Assembly: GCA_033220425.1 (NCBI GenBank)
Contig: CM065652.1
Coordinates: 248,001 to 312,000, forward strand
DNA from: Lepraria neglecta
Lineage: Eukaryota > Ascomycota > Lecanoromycetes > Lecanorales > Stereocaulaceae
DNA: 64,000 nt
Reading direction: 5' to 3'
A program made the translations under genes and the position numbers. Below the pieces are notes generated by a model. The model had not been told where the DNA came from. It saw nothing but the letters and a program-made list of their open reading frames with translations, and did not search any database. Numbering within the stretch: the stretch's first letter is position 1; the number at the start of each line of letters is the position of its first letter. This document shows positions 1 through 10,744 of the stretch, in pieces.

Positions 1-931
1 CCACCGATGCCATTCTTCTACGGCCAGCTGCACAACGAGCCCGTATTATGGCACCCAATGCCGACATCAGATGTCGTTCCACAATCCCAATTTGCTCAAA
101 CTTGGCAAACACCATCAACAGCAGACAACGCCACTCAGAGGACATCCAGTGCCGGCCCCTCGTCGATGTCAAACACTACTGCTTCTACGCAGAGCAGAAG
201 CACCACTCAAAGCAGAAGTGGTACCCCAAGATACTTTGACATTGCCTTCATTCAGGGCGTCGAGGATGGCCGCGTGTCCATGGCGGACCAAAGCTCGGCT
301 CGCAATCCTCAACCGAGCCAAAGCAAGGACGCCGTCCAAAGCGCCCTAAACGGAGCCAGTATTTTGGAAAATGACGACGGTCATGTAATCTTGGACGGAG
401 CAAATAAGAAAGAAGACGTATCAAAGTCTCGCAACGAGCGGGCTGACAAGAGACGCCGAACTGGCGGCACCTCTAAGGTTGTCACAAACGAATTTGAAAA
501 TACCAGCTCCTACCGACCCTCCGCCCAAGTCGCAGAAAGAGCTTGCACAAATTGCAGGTATGTCTCCCCGTTTCATCTCCACCATCCATCTCATGCTCTT
601 ACTGACCACCATCGATCTCCCCCAGAGAAAGCCACCTCAGATGCGACAAAGAAATGCCCTCCTGCCGGCGATGTAGAGATGCAACGAAGATATGTGGCGG
701 CTATAGGAGAGAGAAGTTCGCGGAGGTATGTGAGGAGAGAGGCGTCGGAGCTTGACAATGCCTTTGGAGGGGCGCGGATGGAAGTTCGAGGAAGTGATTC
801 AGATGTGTTCTGGAGTCGTCGCCCTTCGAATCAATCGTCAAGCACAGACGCGACTGGTGGGAGTGGAGGAGTGGGGGAGTATCGATGACGTAGAAGACAT
901 GGCCGGTTTTCAGATCTGCCCAAAGAGTTAG
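1..931 (+). CDS. Zn(II)2Cys6 transcription factor, 5' end at window edge
   Basis: Likely exons are <7-557, 626-725 and 803-931. The first intron (558-625) has donor GTATGT and acceptor CCCCAG. Joining across it gives CTNCRESHLRC followed by DKEMPSCRRC and RDATKIC, a complete CX2CX6CX6CX2CX6C binuclear zinc cluster. The second intron (726-802) has donor GTATGT and branch-like CTTGAC, and opens a frame to the TAG at 929-931. The ATG at position 7 may be the start, but upstream sequence is missing. About 180 residues rich in Ser, Thr and Gln precede the cluster, and only about 70 follow it, so no fungal-specific middle homology domain is present in this model. Expected to be a nuclear DNA-binding regulator; target unknown. 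The cluster is certain; the ends are not. Confidence 0.8.
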
Positions 932-1534
932 GGCGGGATGCATACAGGAATGGGACTCAGTGTAAATAAGGGGCGTCATAGATTGAGATTGGGGTCCCGA
1001 GCCCCAAAATTGCTTGGGCTTGTGTGGTAGACAATTTCCGATAAAAGTTATCAATAATTCCATACTCATACTGAAGAATCATTGCTTGGCTCTGAACGTT
1101 TTGACTGCCATTCTTCCCTAGGCCACCTTTATTCATGTTCCTGCAACGTTCAAGGCCAGGGATCCTTGGAGCGCAAATACTCTGCACTCGTTTGGGAGAT
1201 TTCCCAGTATTTTGTGCAGTCTCAAAGCTGATGATTTGCGAATACTACCTCTCTCAAGGCTGAAGTGATGCCGGCGTCAGCTCCGGTTTTGTCAAGGCAA
1301 TAGCTTCTATCCAAGGCAATAGCTTTTATCCAAGGTCAGAGCAAGCATTCGAGCGTGGGCTCTCGAATGGCTTCGAAAATGCGAGCGATAGGTCCTACGT
1401 TAGGCAACGAATTGCCCCTTTGTTCGAAATGAGAGCGTAATGCGGACTTATGCAAGCTCTCGCCGTATGATTGCATTAAGGTTTTCATTCAAGAGTCAGC
1501 TAGTAGGTTGCAGCCATTTTCTAGCATGTTCAGG
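932..1534. other. Intergenic, convergent side of FAP1
   Basis: No coding frame is supported. A 19-bp unit (CAAGGCAATAGCTTCTATC) occurs twice in tandem from 1293. The stretch should hold the 3' ends of both flanking transcripts. Confidence 0.6.
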
Positions 1535-4500
1535 CTATTTCACATCAACGCTGCTGTTGATCTCAGGATTCTCTTTCACGACATCGGCCATATCAACTGC
1601 TTTGGCATCTTCTTTAATGCCGTCAAGCGCTTTGACCTCACTCTGAGCCTCAGCTTTAGCCTTCTCTTCTTGCTCTTCCTCCCGTCTCATTTCCTCTTCC
1701 CAATCATCTACTACAACTTCATTCTCCCTGGCCTTCTTCTCCTCATCTCGTTTCTTCTTCGCATCTCGTAGCTTGCTCCCAAGGACCGTGTACACGCTCT
1801 TTTGACCTACGCCCGTTTGCCTTGGCAAAGTTCGAGGGGCTGCTGCTTTGGCAGCTACTTGACTCCAACCTCCATTGTTAGCTGGATCATCAAGCTCGCA
1901 GCGGAGGATGTTCAGTGATGTATCCAAAGCGCAGAGCTGGATGGAGGCGGCAAGGCTTTTCGAAGATGTGGATGCTGTGAGTGACGGCTTCAAAGCTTTC
2001 AGAGATGCTTCGATAGCAGAGCTAGAGATGACAGTGGAAGATGAAACGGGCCGAGCTTTGATGACGATCTCCTCGCTTGGAAGAAACGAGATCTCGTAGG
2101 TCAAACCAGGTGTAGAGTCCAGGCTAGAAGCGAAGTCTGCGCGGAGCTCCTCTAGTGTTAGGCCGAATCGAGGATTGGTTAATAGGAAGCCGTTGTATAT
2201 TTCGTTGTTGGCTTGAAGCTTTTTCTGAGTTCCAGCTACAGTAGCGCTCGATGCCTCTGCAGCGGTGCGAATGCGAACGCATTCAGCCAATGTCTTCATA
2301 GGGGCCATAACGAATCGAGGTGTTTTGAAGATGGCAACATGGCGGTGTGGCTCGAGATCCATGCTCTCGCTGTCAAGTCCAAAGTCTTCTGAAAGGGCAT
2401 GAATAAAAGCTCGTTGATGTACCGGCATAGGCTTAAACCGTAATCGCTTTTCGGTTTCGTCTGCTGCAAATACTCTGAACTCCCGCTCCTGAGCTTGTGC
2501 CCATTTTATGTTCTCTCTGAAAATCTTGAGCGTGTCATTGGAGTAGGGAATATGGTCGTCTTTGTGTGCTTCAGGGTCGATGTTGAGGGCTTGGGCCAGT
2601 CTCTGGTTCCTCGCCAGCCTTGCACATTCATCATCACAAGATAGAGTCTTCTTGGTATTGCCCTCACTGGTCTTGGAAGCATTGCATTTTACCTCTTGCT
2701 TCAGATGCTGGCAGTCGCAAGTAACGAATATCTTATTCTGACAAGGTTTTTCTTCCTTGCAAGACGATGGTGCGTGGCACTGGACTTCGCAAGGATGTCC
2801 GCAAGCTTTCTTCGCTTTACCGCAAGCTTGCTGACATGACCTTCCAACATCTTCACATTCGCCAGGACGATGGCACTGCTTCCGGCAGAAGTGAGACCCA
2901 CACTTCAACTTGTTCCCGCATACTTCGCCGCATCGGACTTCTGTCAGCCAGCAAGGTTGGTTTTTGAGTGTTTTCTTCCCGCATAAACAAGGCTTCTGTG
3001 CCAAAAACGGGCACTTGGGACAATTTTCATCGTCTCCGTGACAGTTGTGGGGGACGCGTGGATGACCACAGTCCTTGGGTCTCCCGCAATCAAAACGGCA
3101 TGGAGGAGGTCTGGTACCGCACGGCAGAGGCGGCTGAAGAACTGTCTTTCCACAGTGGCAGCTGATTTCATCAAAGATGGCTTCTCGACAGCTTCCACAG
3201 GGCCCTTTGTGACAAAGCTCTGGACATGCATGATTGCCACATTTGAGCAACCGCCCACAGGAGCGAGTGCAGATATGCTCGGCTTCGAAGCCTTCATCGA
3301 TGATTCGGGAGGCCCCTAATGGTCGAAGTTTGCGCTTTGTAGCTTGACGTTCGGCTGCTTTCTTTTCGCCTGAGCAGCACCTCTCACCACACTCGTGGCG
3401 GCCACAGTTCAAAGTAGCTTTGCAAGCCCTCATACACTGGGGTGGCTCTTCAACTCCCTGATGACATACAGTAGAAGATGAGGTACGACCGCAACGACAT
3501 TTGATTTCGATGGTAATGAGACAAGGCATGCATTCATCAGAGTGACAGACTTGTTGGCAGGAATGGCCGCATGGAAGTAGTTTTGAGCATCTCTTCTGGC
3601 AATTCGGGATCTGATCCTGACAGGTCTTCCTGCACGAGTCTGACATCTCCGCTAGTGAAGTCTTACTGCATGGACAATGAGTGACAACGTCTGGAGACCG
3701 AGGGCAGTGCGGCGTTTCGAGCTCTTGTGGGTGGCAGCTCTTCTCGCAAAGATGCATTCCACAGTCGAATTGCCTCTGACAGCCATTCCTGCATTCGAAA
3801 GCCCCAGCCCACTCTTCGACGGCCGCTGCATCGTCATTATCGTGGAATACTCGTTTGCTTTGCTTCTCGTCTCCGCGCTCACAACAAATGATAGGCTGCT
3901 CTTCCTTCCCACAATAGCAGCGAGAGTCAACCAGTACCTCGCAAGCCCCGCATAGTCCTTCATGGCAAGGGCTCTGGCAAGTATGCTCTCCACAGGGCAT
4001 CAGATCTCCACATATCTCGCCACAACTCCACCCATTATCGTAGTCCGTATCAATGCATCTCCGGGATGTTGAAGTCTTGCCGCAAAAGCAGCTCTGAGTA
4101 GGACCCATATGCGGGCACGGAGGACATGGACCAGCATGACATAGAAGTTCGCAAGGATGAGGGCATTTCTTCGGTAAGATTCGATGTTTACCGCAGGTCT
4201 GTCCGCATGAATGAGGTGGAATACCAGAGATTGGTCGAGGGTCGGCTTCTTTCTCACACCAACAAGTGTAATTGGTGGGTAGAACATCCTTGGGCAGATT
4301 GCAACCCGGACATCTCCACTGTCTAGGGGGTGGAAGATTCCCATCGTCGTTCCGCTGCTGTGCTTGAGTAGACCCTTCATTGGTTGACCACTTCTTGATA
4401 CAGCTCAGATGAAACACGGTCCAGCAAGTCTTACAAGACCAAACTTTCGAGTTCCGAGCAACTTCGTTCGTGCAGATTGGGCATTCATAAATACCACTGG

Positions 4501-5209
4501 CGATATCCTCGTGAGTGCGTGTAGCAATGTCCGGGGCTGTGGATTTGAGAAGAGACTGCCGTCTCGCACGTGGCGCTTTTGTGTGGCCTTGGTGATTGTT
4601 TGATTGGGCTGTCTTTCCACCTCTTATGTTATTCGATCGTGGCTGGTGTGTCTGGCCCGGGTGAAACTCTGGTGCATCTGCGCTCAGGATAGACTGATTC
4701 TGCACAGATGTGCCCGCTTCCTGGGTCAGTCGCCCGCCAAATTGCCTGCTCGAACCGACCATAGGCCCTTGGGTATGTTGAACACCCTCATTATTGCCAC
4801 TTTGGTCTTGAGTCTGCCCATTGGTATTCGTTCCATATCCACTCATGTGCCCTCTCCCTCCCCGGATATCTGCCCCTCCTCTTCCTATTCCTCTACCTCT
4901 ACCTCGCCCACGTGAACCCCCGCCTCTTGCTCTACCCGACTGGCCATTTTCAGTTGCCGAGGCTTCTGCACTTGAAGGTTCTGCAGAGGACGGGTTTGGA
5001 GATGGTGCTATTGAAGCAGGCCTCAAAGCTAACGATGCATTCGTGTTGGTGGGCATTTGCCCACTAGGACCTGCTTGAGTATTGGTGGCCTGAGAAATCG
5101 CTCCTCTTGATGCCGACTGGTTTTGGCCCCCTCGACGGTGCCGCCTCCGCTGCGGAGTTGGCCCAGGAGTCTGTAGAGCCTGTTGAGGCACCGAGTCAAC
5201 AGAAGCCAT
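1535..5209 (-). CDS. FAP1: NF-X1-type zinc finger protein with R3H domain (FAP1 homologue)
   Basis: One uninterrupted 1,224-residue frame. The first 230 residues are low complexity, with an RG-rich stretch near 93-120. A RING/PHD-like finger (YECPICTNEV to WRCPGCN) spans about residues 240-300. A long array of NF-X1 Cys/His repeats (for example CGEICGDLMPCGEHTCQSPC) fills about 310-860. An R3H-like module (EREFRVFAADETEKRLRFKP) lies near 905-960, and the C-terminus is acidic and charged. This order is diagnostic of the NFX1/FAP1/shuttle craft family. Yeast FAP1 binds FKBP12 and is linked to rapamycin response; animal NFX1 members have E3 ligase and RNA-related roles. Length fits the family. 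The start MASVDSVPQQ is the first ATG after an in-frame stop. Confidence 0.95.
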   Translation of the reverse strand: MASVDSVPQQALQTPGPTPQRRRHRRGGQNQSASRGAISQATNTQAGPSGQMPTNTNASLALRPASIAPSPNPSSAEPSSAEASATENGQSGRARGGGSRGRGRGRGIGRGGADIRGGRGHMSGYGTNTNGQTQDQSGNNEGVQHTQGPMVGSSRQFGGRLTQEAGTSVQNQSILSADAPEFHPGQTHQPRSNNIRGGKTAQSNNHQGHTKAPRARRQSLLKSTAPDIATRTHEDIASGIYECPICTNEVARNSKVWSCKTCWTVFHLSCIKKWSTNEGSTQAQQRNDDGNLPPPRQWRCPGCNLPKDVLPTNYTCWCEKEADPRPISGIPPHSCGQTCGKHRILPKKCPHPCELLCHAGPCPPCPHMGPTQSCFCGKTSTSRRCIDTDYDNGWSCGEICGDLMPCGEHTCQSPCHEGLCGACEVLVDSRCYCGKEEQPIICCERGDEKQSKRVFHDNDDAAAVEEWAGAFECRNGCQRQFDCGMHLCEKSCHPQELETPHCPRSPDVVTHCPCSKTSLAEMSDSCRKTCQDQIPNCQKRCSKLLPCGHSCQQVCHSDECMPCLITIEIKCRCGRTSSSTVCHQGVEEPPQCMRACKATLNCGRHECGERCCSGEKKAAERQATKRKLRPLGASRIIDEGFEAEHICTRSCGRLLKCGNHACPELCHKGPCGSCREAIFDEISCHCGKTVLQPPLPCGTRPPPCRFDCGRPKDCGHPRVPHNCHGDDENCPKCPFLAQKPCLCGKKTLKNQPCWLTEVRCGEVCGNKLKCGSHFCRKQCHRPGECEDVGRSCQQACGKAKKACGHPCEVQCHAPSSCKEEKPCQNKIFVTCDCQHLKQEVKCNASKTSEGNTKKTLSCDDECARLARNQRLAQALNIDPEAHKDDHIPYSNDTLKIFRENIKWAQAQEREFRVFAADETEKRLRFKPMPVHQRAFIHALSEDFGLDSESMDLEPHRHVAIFKTPRFVMAPMKTLAECVRIRTAAEASSATVAGTQKKLQANNEIYNGFLLTNPRFGLTLEELRADFASSLDSTPGLTYEISFLPSEEIVIKARPVSSSTVISSSAIEASLKALKPSLTASTSSKSLAASIQLCALDTSLNILRCELDDPANNGGWSQVAAKAAAPRTLPRQTGVGQKSVYTVLGSKLRDAKKKRDEEKKARENEVVVDDWEEEMRREEEQEEKAKAEAQSEVKALDGIKEDAKAVDMADVVKENPEINSSVDVK

Positions 5210-5796
5210 GATTAGGTTTGACTTTGAGATTGGGCGCTCTTGTCCGCGAAGATGTTGAGGTGCGGGGATAAGTCCGATGAATAGTGACTATGAATACGGA
5301 ATGGGAAGGATGTAATGAAATGTGAAGTCTTCAAAAAACCAGCTTCTGTGATAGTGAAAAGAAAAAGTCCAAGTTGGAATGGGAAAGAAGTAAGGTAAAT
5401 ATGGGTTGTTTTGTTGAGTTCCACGGGAAGTGGCGAGGTACGTCTTCGATCATTCTCGGCTTGCCGAACGGATGACACACCATACATATGAGTCATGTAC
5501 AACCGCTTTGAATCTCTATACGATGCTACGTGCTGTTCTTACATGTCTTAACGTACGACTAACGTGGATGAAATTCAGGCCCAATTATAGACCCATGTGC
5601 CATGTCCCATTTTGAGAGACTCGCACTACTATACTAGTCCTAACACAAGTTGCAACCTTCCAGGCACGCCTCATTGCATCCTTGGCCTTCTTGTTCGATG
5701 ACAAGCGCTTGACGAAACCAAACAGATTTTGCTCCATGTCTCCTAATTTCTTCTAACACATATGGAACCTTGAATATCTATTGCGCACTCATGACC
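5210..5796. other. Intergenic, upstream of FAP1
   Basis: Holds the FAP1 promoter and leader, and the 3' side of the next minus-strand gene. No conserved coding frame seen. Confidence 0.6.
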
Positions 5797-7066
5797 TCAG
5801 GGAGCAACAATGCCACACATCAACCTCGGGATATCTTGCAGAAGTTCCCGAATGTCCGTATCATGTCCATGATGTCTCTCCAGAAATATGCAGATAGCTT
5901 GACATTCCAATGCTGCCCTTCGCAAAATCCACCAAACCTGGCATTGGCAGACCTTCGCGTACCAATATGCCAGAAGCAGAAGCGCACGGGGATCCTTCCG
6001 CTCCAGCAATCGCTTGTACTCTGGGCGCATGTTGCTGACAAAGGACCAAAAGTTCATGATGATGGAGAACATGCTGACACTATTCAGGGACTGTGCTAGG
6101 GACGATGCAGCGGCGTGGTAGGGATTGCTATCGGTATTTGACGAGGCATCAAGATCGCAGAGCTTGATGAAACCAGGAGGAAGAACCTCCAGTCCAGGCG
6201 CTATTACCTTCGGTGGAGAATTCATAGGTTCAGGACCCAGCGGTTGAAATACGCTCTCAGCTCCCAATGGCTGGATGATTTTCCAAATTTCCTTCTTTCC
6301 TTCACTCATCCTTAGCCAGTTCAGGTCCAAAGACGAAGGTGGTTTGAGCGGCCATGCTTCCTCCGGCGTCATTGCCTCAATATGATAGAATGCTATTATG
6401 CCAAGAAGAGTACAAGTCGCCCATAGAGCATCTTGCTCCGAAGGCTGAATTGGCCCTGACAGCTTGCTGCTAAATGAGGCTATACTTTGATCCCAATGAA
6501 AGGCTTCGGTAACGGATAGGTTATTGTTTAACGTGGCGGAGAGATGGCGGTCATGCATTAGTGTCAACGTCAAGACCGCGTGCATCAAGAATGGATGTGA
6601 GCAGGCGAGCTTGATGGCATCGTTTTGATACATGCGGCGGTTTTTGTCTGTGGTCATAGTGAGAACGGTTCTCGCCTGGAACTTGCCCAGGAGCTCCAGG
6701 TCTTGCACCCCAAATTGATATAACACATTGCTTCCCGGAGACCCAGACGACTGTTGCCTGAATGAAGGAGTAATCACGCTAGGAATGATTTGGGTTATAG
6801 AAGAAAATGGGGATTTCTGCAGGGTTTCGATGTTGAAAGCCCCTTTAGCCGATAGCTGTAGATCAGAATATCTGCAATCGTAGTTGCAGAAGACGACATA
6901 AGCTGTGCACTTCTTGCAGCTCGGCTGGGCTTCATCACACTAAAGGTATGGCTCAGTCGGGGTCCTTCGCAGAATGTGAAGGATACGGATGCCTTCCCAC
7001 CTTGACTTTGCGAAGCTTGCAGTTACCACATCCCCTCCGAGACTTTCTGTGTGCGCGATCCGTCAT
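5797..7066 (-). CDS. Zn(II)2Cys6 transcription factor
   Basis: Two exons on the minus strand: 7066-7001 (22 codons) and 6939-5797, total 402 residues. The intron (7000-6940, 61 nt; GTGGGA...TTTAG) splits the zinc cluster exactly after KLRKVK. The joined sequence begins MTDRAHRKSRRGCGNCKLRK and continues CDEAQPSCKKCTAYVVFCNY, giving CX2CX6CX6CX2CX6C at residues 13-40. The remaining 360 residues are helical and resemble the fungal transcription factor domain of small Upc2-like regulators (ILTLTLMHDRHLS, ALWATCTLLGIIAFYHIEA). It is divergent from the reductase starting near 7556, about 490 bp away, so it may control that gene. That link is inference. Confidence 0.85.
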
Positions 7067-7374
7067 AACTCTGCCTCGAGATCATGTCTCTTGCCCCTCA
7101 ACCCTGACATTACACGTATCATATTCCTGAATCCTGATAGGTAAGCAGCCGTTTTCTACAGATCTCGCGCTAAAATCTCGCGCTAACCTGCTGTCGCTTT
7201 TGATCGCGCTAGTGGACCGAATACGTTCAGAGACAACGAATGGTCTTCATCTCCAACTTGGGCGGAACGACAATGAGAACAAGAAGCTAGCAAGTTCTTA
7301 TACTCGGATTAATCGTTGCTCCGTCCAGTCTCGAGATCTGGCGTCCGAATGCCCGAGAAGCAGGTACTGTATAG

Positions 7375-7381
7375 TATAAAA
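7375..7381 (+). promoter_or_regulatory. TATA box of the zinc-binding dehydrogenase gene
   Basis: TATAAAA lies 22 bp before the upstream ATG at 7403 and 175 bp before the ATG at 7556. A transcript starting the usual distance downstream would leave 7403 in or before the leader, which favours 7556 as the start. Confidence 0.5.
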
Positions 7382-7555
7382 TGGCCCTCATTCCTGAGAT
7401 AGATGGTCATTGCCATTGCGATCTTGTTTTCCTATTATACAATTCTTCCTGCGAGACTTCTTAATAGACGTGCCTCTTCTCTTCCTGTTGCATCATCATC
7501 TCCCACCAGCAGCGACAATCTTCCCATACTTTCTACCTCATCCTCCAAGCTCAGA

Positions 7556-8816
7556 ATGCCTTCCAACACCGCAGCGTGGCTGACCGCAGCAAAAGCCCAC
7601 CCTCTTGAGGTCAAATCTGCACCATACACTTTCCCCCATGAGAATGAGATCGTCATCAAAAACGGCGCTGTAGCCATCAACCCCGTTGATTGGATGAAAC
7701 AGGATGATGGCGGCCTTCTGTTCTCCTGGATCAAATTTCCATTCGTCCTCGGCACAGACTGTGCAGGGGAGGTCGTGGACGTTGGCCGTGCTGTCACTCG
7801 TTTCAAAGCTGGCGATCGTGTTGTCGGTCATGCAAATGGGATAGAGCAGAAATTTAACAACTCGGCATACAGCGCTTTTCAGAACTACACAGTTCTTCTG
7901 GACCATATGGTATCGCCAATCCCTAGCACCATGTCCTATGAAAGCGCGGCTGTTCTCCCTTTGGGTTTGTCTACTGCAGCCTGCGGGTTGTTCCAAGAAG
8001 ACCAGCTGGCGCTTCAATATCCTTCCGTACCTCCTCCAAAGCCAACTGGCAAGACTCTGCTTGTCTGGGGAGGCGCAACAAGCGTCGGCAGTAATGCCAT
8101 TCAGCTCGCTGGCGCTGCCGGCTACGAAGTCATCACCACTGCTTCGCCAATGAATTTCGACTACGTCAAGAGGCTCGGCGCTTGCGAAGTCTTCGATTAC
8201 AACAGCAAGACCGTCGTTGAGGACCTGATCCGCGCATTCAAGAATAAAACAATTGCTGGCGCCATGTCTATTGGTCCCGGAGCGGCCGATGCCTGCCGTA
8301 AGTACATCTCGTTGTCTCTCATTCCCAATTCGGACCACTATCTAGGTCCTTAGACATATTACGGGAGCGATAACTTAGGCTTTTCTCACTGAACATGCCT
8401 TAAAACACTATCTGGTGCCCACAAATACTAACGCTGACTCCTGAACAGACGACATCCTCAACAAATGCAAAGGCGACAAATTCCTCGCCATGGCCACCTA
8501 TCCCCTGCCTTCACCGCCACCACAAACATTCGTTTTACCTCGAACCGCATTTCACTTCGTCTCCTGGAATATCATCAACTGGTTCAAGTCCAAGGCAAGA
8601 GGTATACGTACAAAGTTCATCTTTGGCTCGACCCTCATCGACAATGGAGTCGGCAAGGTCGTTTACGTGGATTTCCTCCCAACGGCTCTAGCAGAAGGGG
8701 CATATATCGCTGCTCCAGATCCCCATGTCGTTGGGAAGGGTCTCGAGTACATCCAAGCTGGGTTTGATCTTCAGAAGAAGGGAATGTCTGCTAAGAAGGT
8801 GGTTGTCTCCCTATAA
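7556..8816 (+). CDS. Zinc-binding alcohol dehydrogenase / MDR enoyl reductase (CipB-like)
   Basis: Exons 7556-8297 and 8449-8816, 369 residues. The intron (8298-8448) has GTAAGT and ends GAACAG, joining TGC C|AC. Medium-chain dehydrogenase/reductase features are in order: substrate-side motif INPVDWM, FVLGTDCAGEVVDVG, GDRVVGHA, and a nucleotide-binding loop LLVWGGATSVGSNAIQLA near residues 165-180. Zinc-ligand cysteines are not obvious, as in quinone-reductase and trans-acting enoyl-reductase type members. Expected to catalyse NADPH-dependent reduction; substrate unknown. An in-frame ATG at 7403 would add 51 residues with a hydrophobic start, but family proteins begin near MPSNTAAWL. It is divergent from the Zn2Cys6 gene. 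Confidence 0.88.
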
Positions 8817-8982
8817 CGCTACGGGGTGGGATAAAATGGTCGGGAGGAGCGGTAGAAATCTCATGTAATATATTTATTACACTCTATGCGCTCAATCAAT
8901 GTCTTTCTTTCAAGCACAACGATAGAGTGGTCTCTATGAAGACCTAACCAGGGGCTCTGGCATCTGTGGGTATCAAAACATT

Positions 8983-10139
8983 TCACTGTCCACCTAACGC
9001 CTGGTTCTTGATGAACTCAAAAATATACATGAAGTAGTCCGGCTCCGCCACTGTGTCATTGTGTGAGCCATTAGGTATGGTCCGCCAGATCTTGGTCTTT
9101 GCTTGGCACAAGGCGAAGAGCTGCTTCATGTGGGATGGCCTGTTGTCATGAGATATATTAGTCAGTGTTTGACCTTATGAAAAGTTCAATAGGCAGAAAA
9201 CAAAAGGGCTGGATGCAGCAAACTCCTTGCCAAATCGAACCATTCGAAGGATGGGGCGAGTACTTCAGCTAATCGAAAGTTTTATTACTTACGGGATGAT
9301 CTCGTCTTGAAGCCCACTGATGAAGAGGATCGGAACCTTTGTAATCTTGGGGAGGATGTCTTCGCTTGGCCAATATTGATGGCATAGCCATGCTATGTAT
9401 TTTGCTGGCGGAAAAGCGCTAGAGGGAGTCAGCGGCCAAGCATAAAGTATGATAGAGCGAATAAGCAAACCTCGGAATAAGTTTCCTGATCGAAGTAAAG
9501 GTGTTTTCCAATATTAGACCGATCACATCGTCTTCTTCTTGGTTCTTGGCAGCGAGCTGTATGGCAACAGCTCCACCAATACTCTGGCCATAAATCACAA
9601 TCTTCCCATCTACAGTCTCCTTAGCAGTACGAATATAATTAAGACCCGTTTGCGCATCAATCATAAGCCCCTTCTCATCAGGCGTCCCAGTAGACATGCC
9701 ATACCCTCTATACTCAAGCATCAAAACATTACAGCCCAAATTCTCCTCCAGGACTTTGGCAATCGGAACTCGGTGTCCAATATTCCCTGCATTGCCATGA
9801 AACATAAGAATCGTGACATTTGTTGCAATTCCTTTGTTAGCGGGTCTGATGAAGAATGCTCCGAGGATTTCGCCGTCGGGTGTTGGAAGTCGCAGGTCTT
9901 CGTAGTCTGTGATTCCGAATTGCGTGGGACGTGGCACGCCTTCGTCTGTGTTGGCGCCTGCTGGCAAGTAACGCGGATATATTAGGTCACTGGACATCAT
10001 CAGCTCTGTTGGTTCTTAATTTCTGTCCCTCTATTAGTACGACTCACTTCTGTTTCCAGTACAGTAAGCCACTTGCAAGAGCCGCGATGCTTGATGATAC
10101 CATTATTGGGAGTCGCAAGTAAGATATGTAACCAGCCAT
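8983..10139 (-). CDS. bem46: Bem46/ABHD13-family alpha/beta hydrolase
   Basis: Four exons on the minus strand: 10139-10048, 9989-9471, 9418-9293 and 9139-8983, total 297 residues. The protein starts MAGYISYLRLPIM, with one N-terminal hydrophobic segment (SSSIAALASGLLYW) as expected for a membrane-anchored Bem46. Motifs are HGNAGNIGHR, nucleophile elbow GQSIGGA, acid GLQDEIIP and catalytic His in NGSHNDT, so the triad is complete. The first join uses the acceptor CCAG at 9991-9990 and gives KQ|N-DLIYPRYLPAG, matching the family. ATGs just upstream (MMSS) are intronic by this model. Bem46 proteins sit at the ER or plasma membrane and affect polarity in fungi; their substrate is unknown. Confidence 0.9.
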
Positions 10140-10744
10140 CGTGATACAGTGAAAATCGGAGGATGGGCATGAAAGAAGCCTGAAGTCTTGATTCTCCGGC
10201 AGCCTAACGCCCTGGCTTAGAACAGATAGTGTCCCTTTGCGAGTTGTCTAGGCAGCCTTGTTCAATAGGCAGCTGCGAAAGGGCATGTTGGCGGTATCTC
10301 AATGCATTTTAAGACAGTATCTGAACCAGTGTAAGGCTATGTCACAGAGCAGATCGGCGACAAGACTAAGACAGGTGTTCGTATTCTATTGAAACAATCT
10401 ATGGGGAGTCAAAAGAGAGTATGGATGTGGAAGGACAGGGAACGAGTGGTGCCAAGACCAAGGTAGACGAGCGCTAAACCGCCAAGCGCCGGAGCTTTGC
10501 AGACGCGTTCGATCTGCCTGCTCGAGCTGTCTCAAACAACTCGCCTTTGACATTCCAGCAGCAAAGTCATACTGCTCCTGCTCCATCTGAACATTCGAAG
10601 CTCTAGATTACCTATCCCATATCTTTTTGTCTTCATTCAAGATGCCGATCGGAACGGGGTCGCTCAGTGAAGGTCCGCATATTTAGTTCCACAAGATCAA
10701 AGACGACAAGACTGAATCATTGAGCAGATGGCATACATGTCGAT
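10140..10744. other. Divergent intergenic region, bem46 / PRE3
   Basis: Separates the bem46 start from the PRE3 start and should hold both promoters. No coding frame is supported. Confidence 0.6.

Noticed and set aside
7403-7555. Upstream in-frame extension of the CipB-like gene (51 residues, hydrophobic start)
   Set aside because: It begins only 22 bp after the TATA box and is absent from the family; better read as leader.
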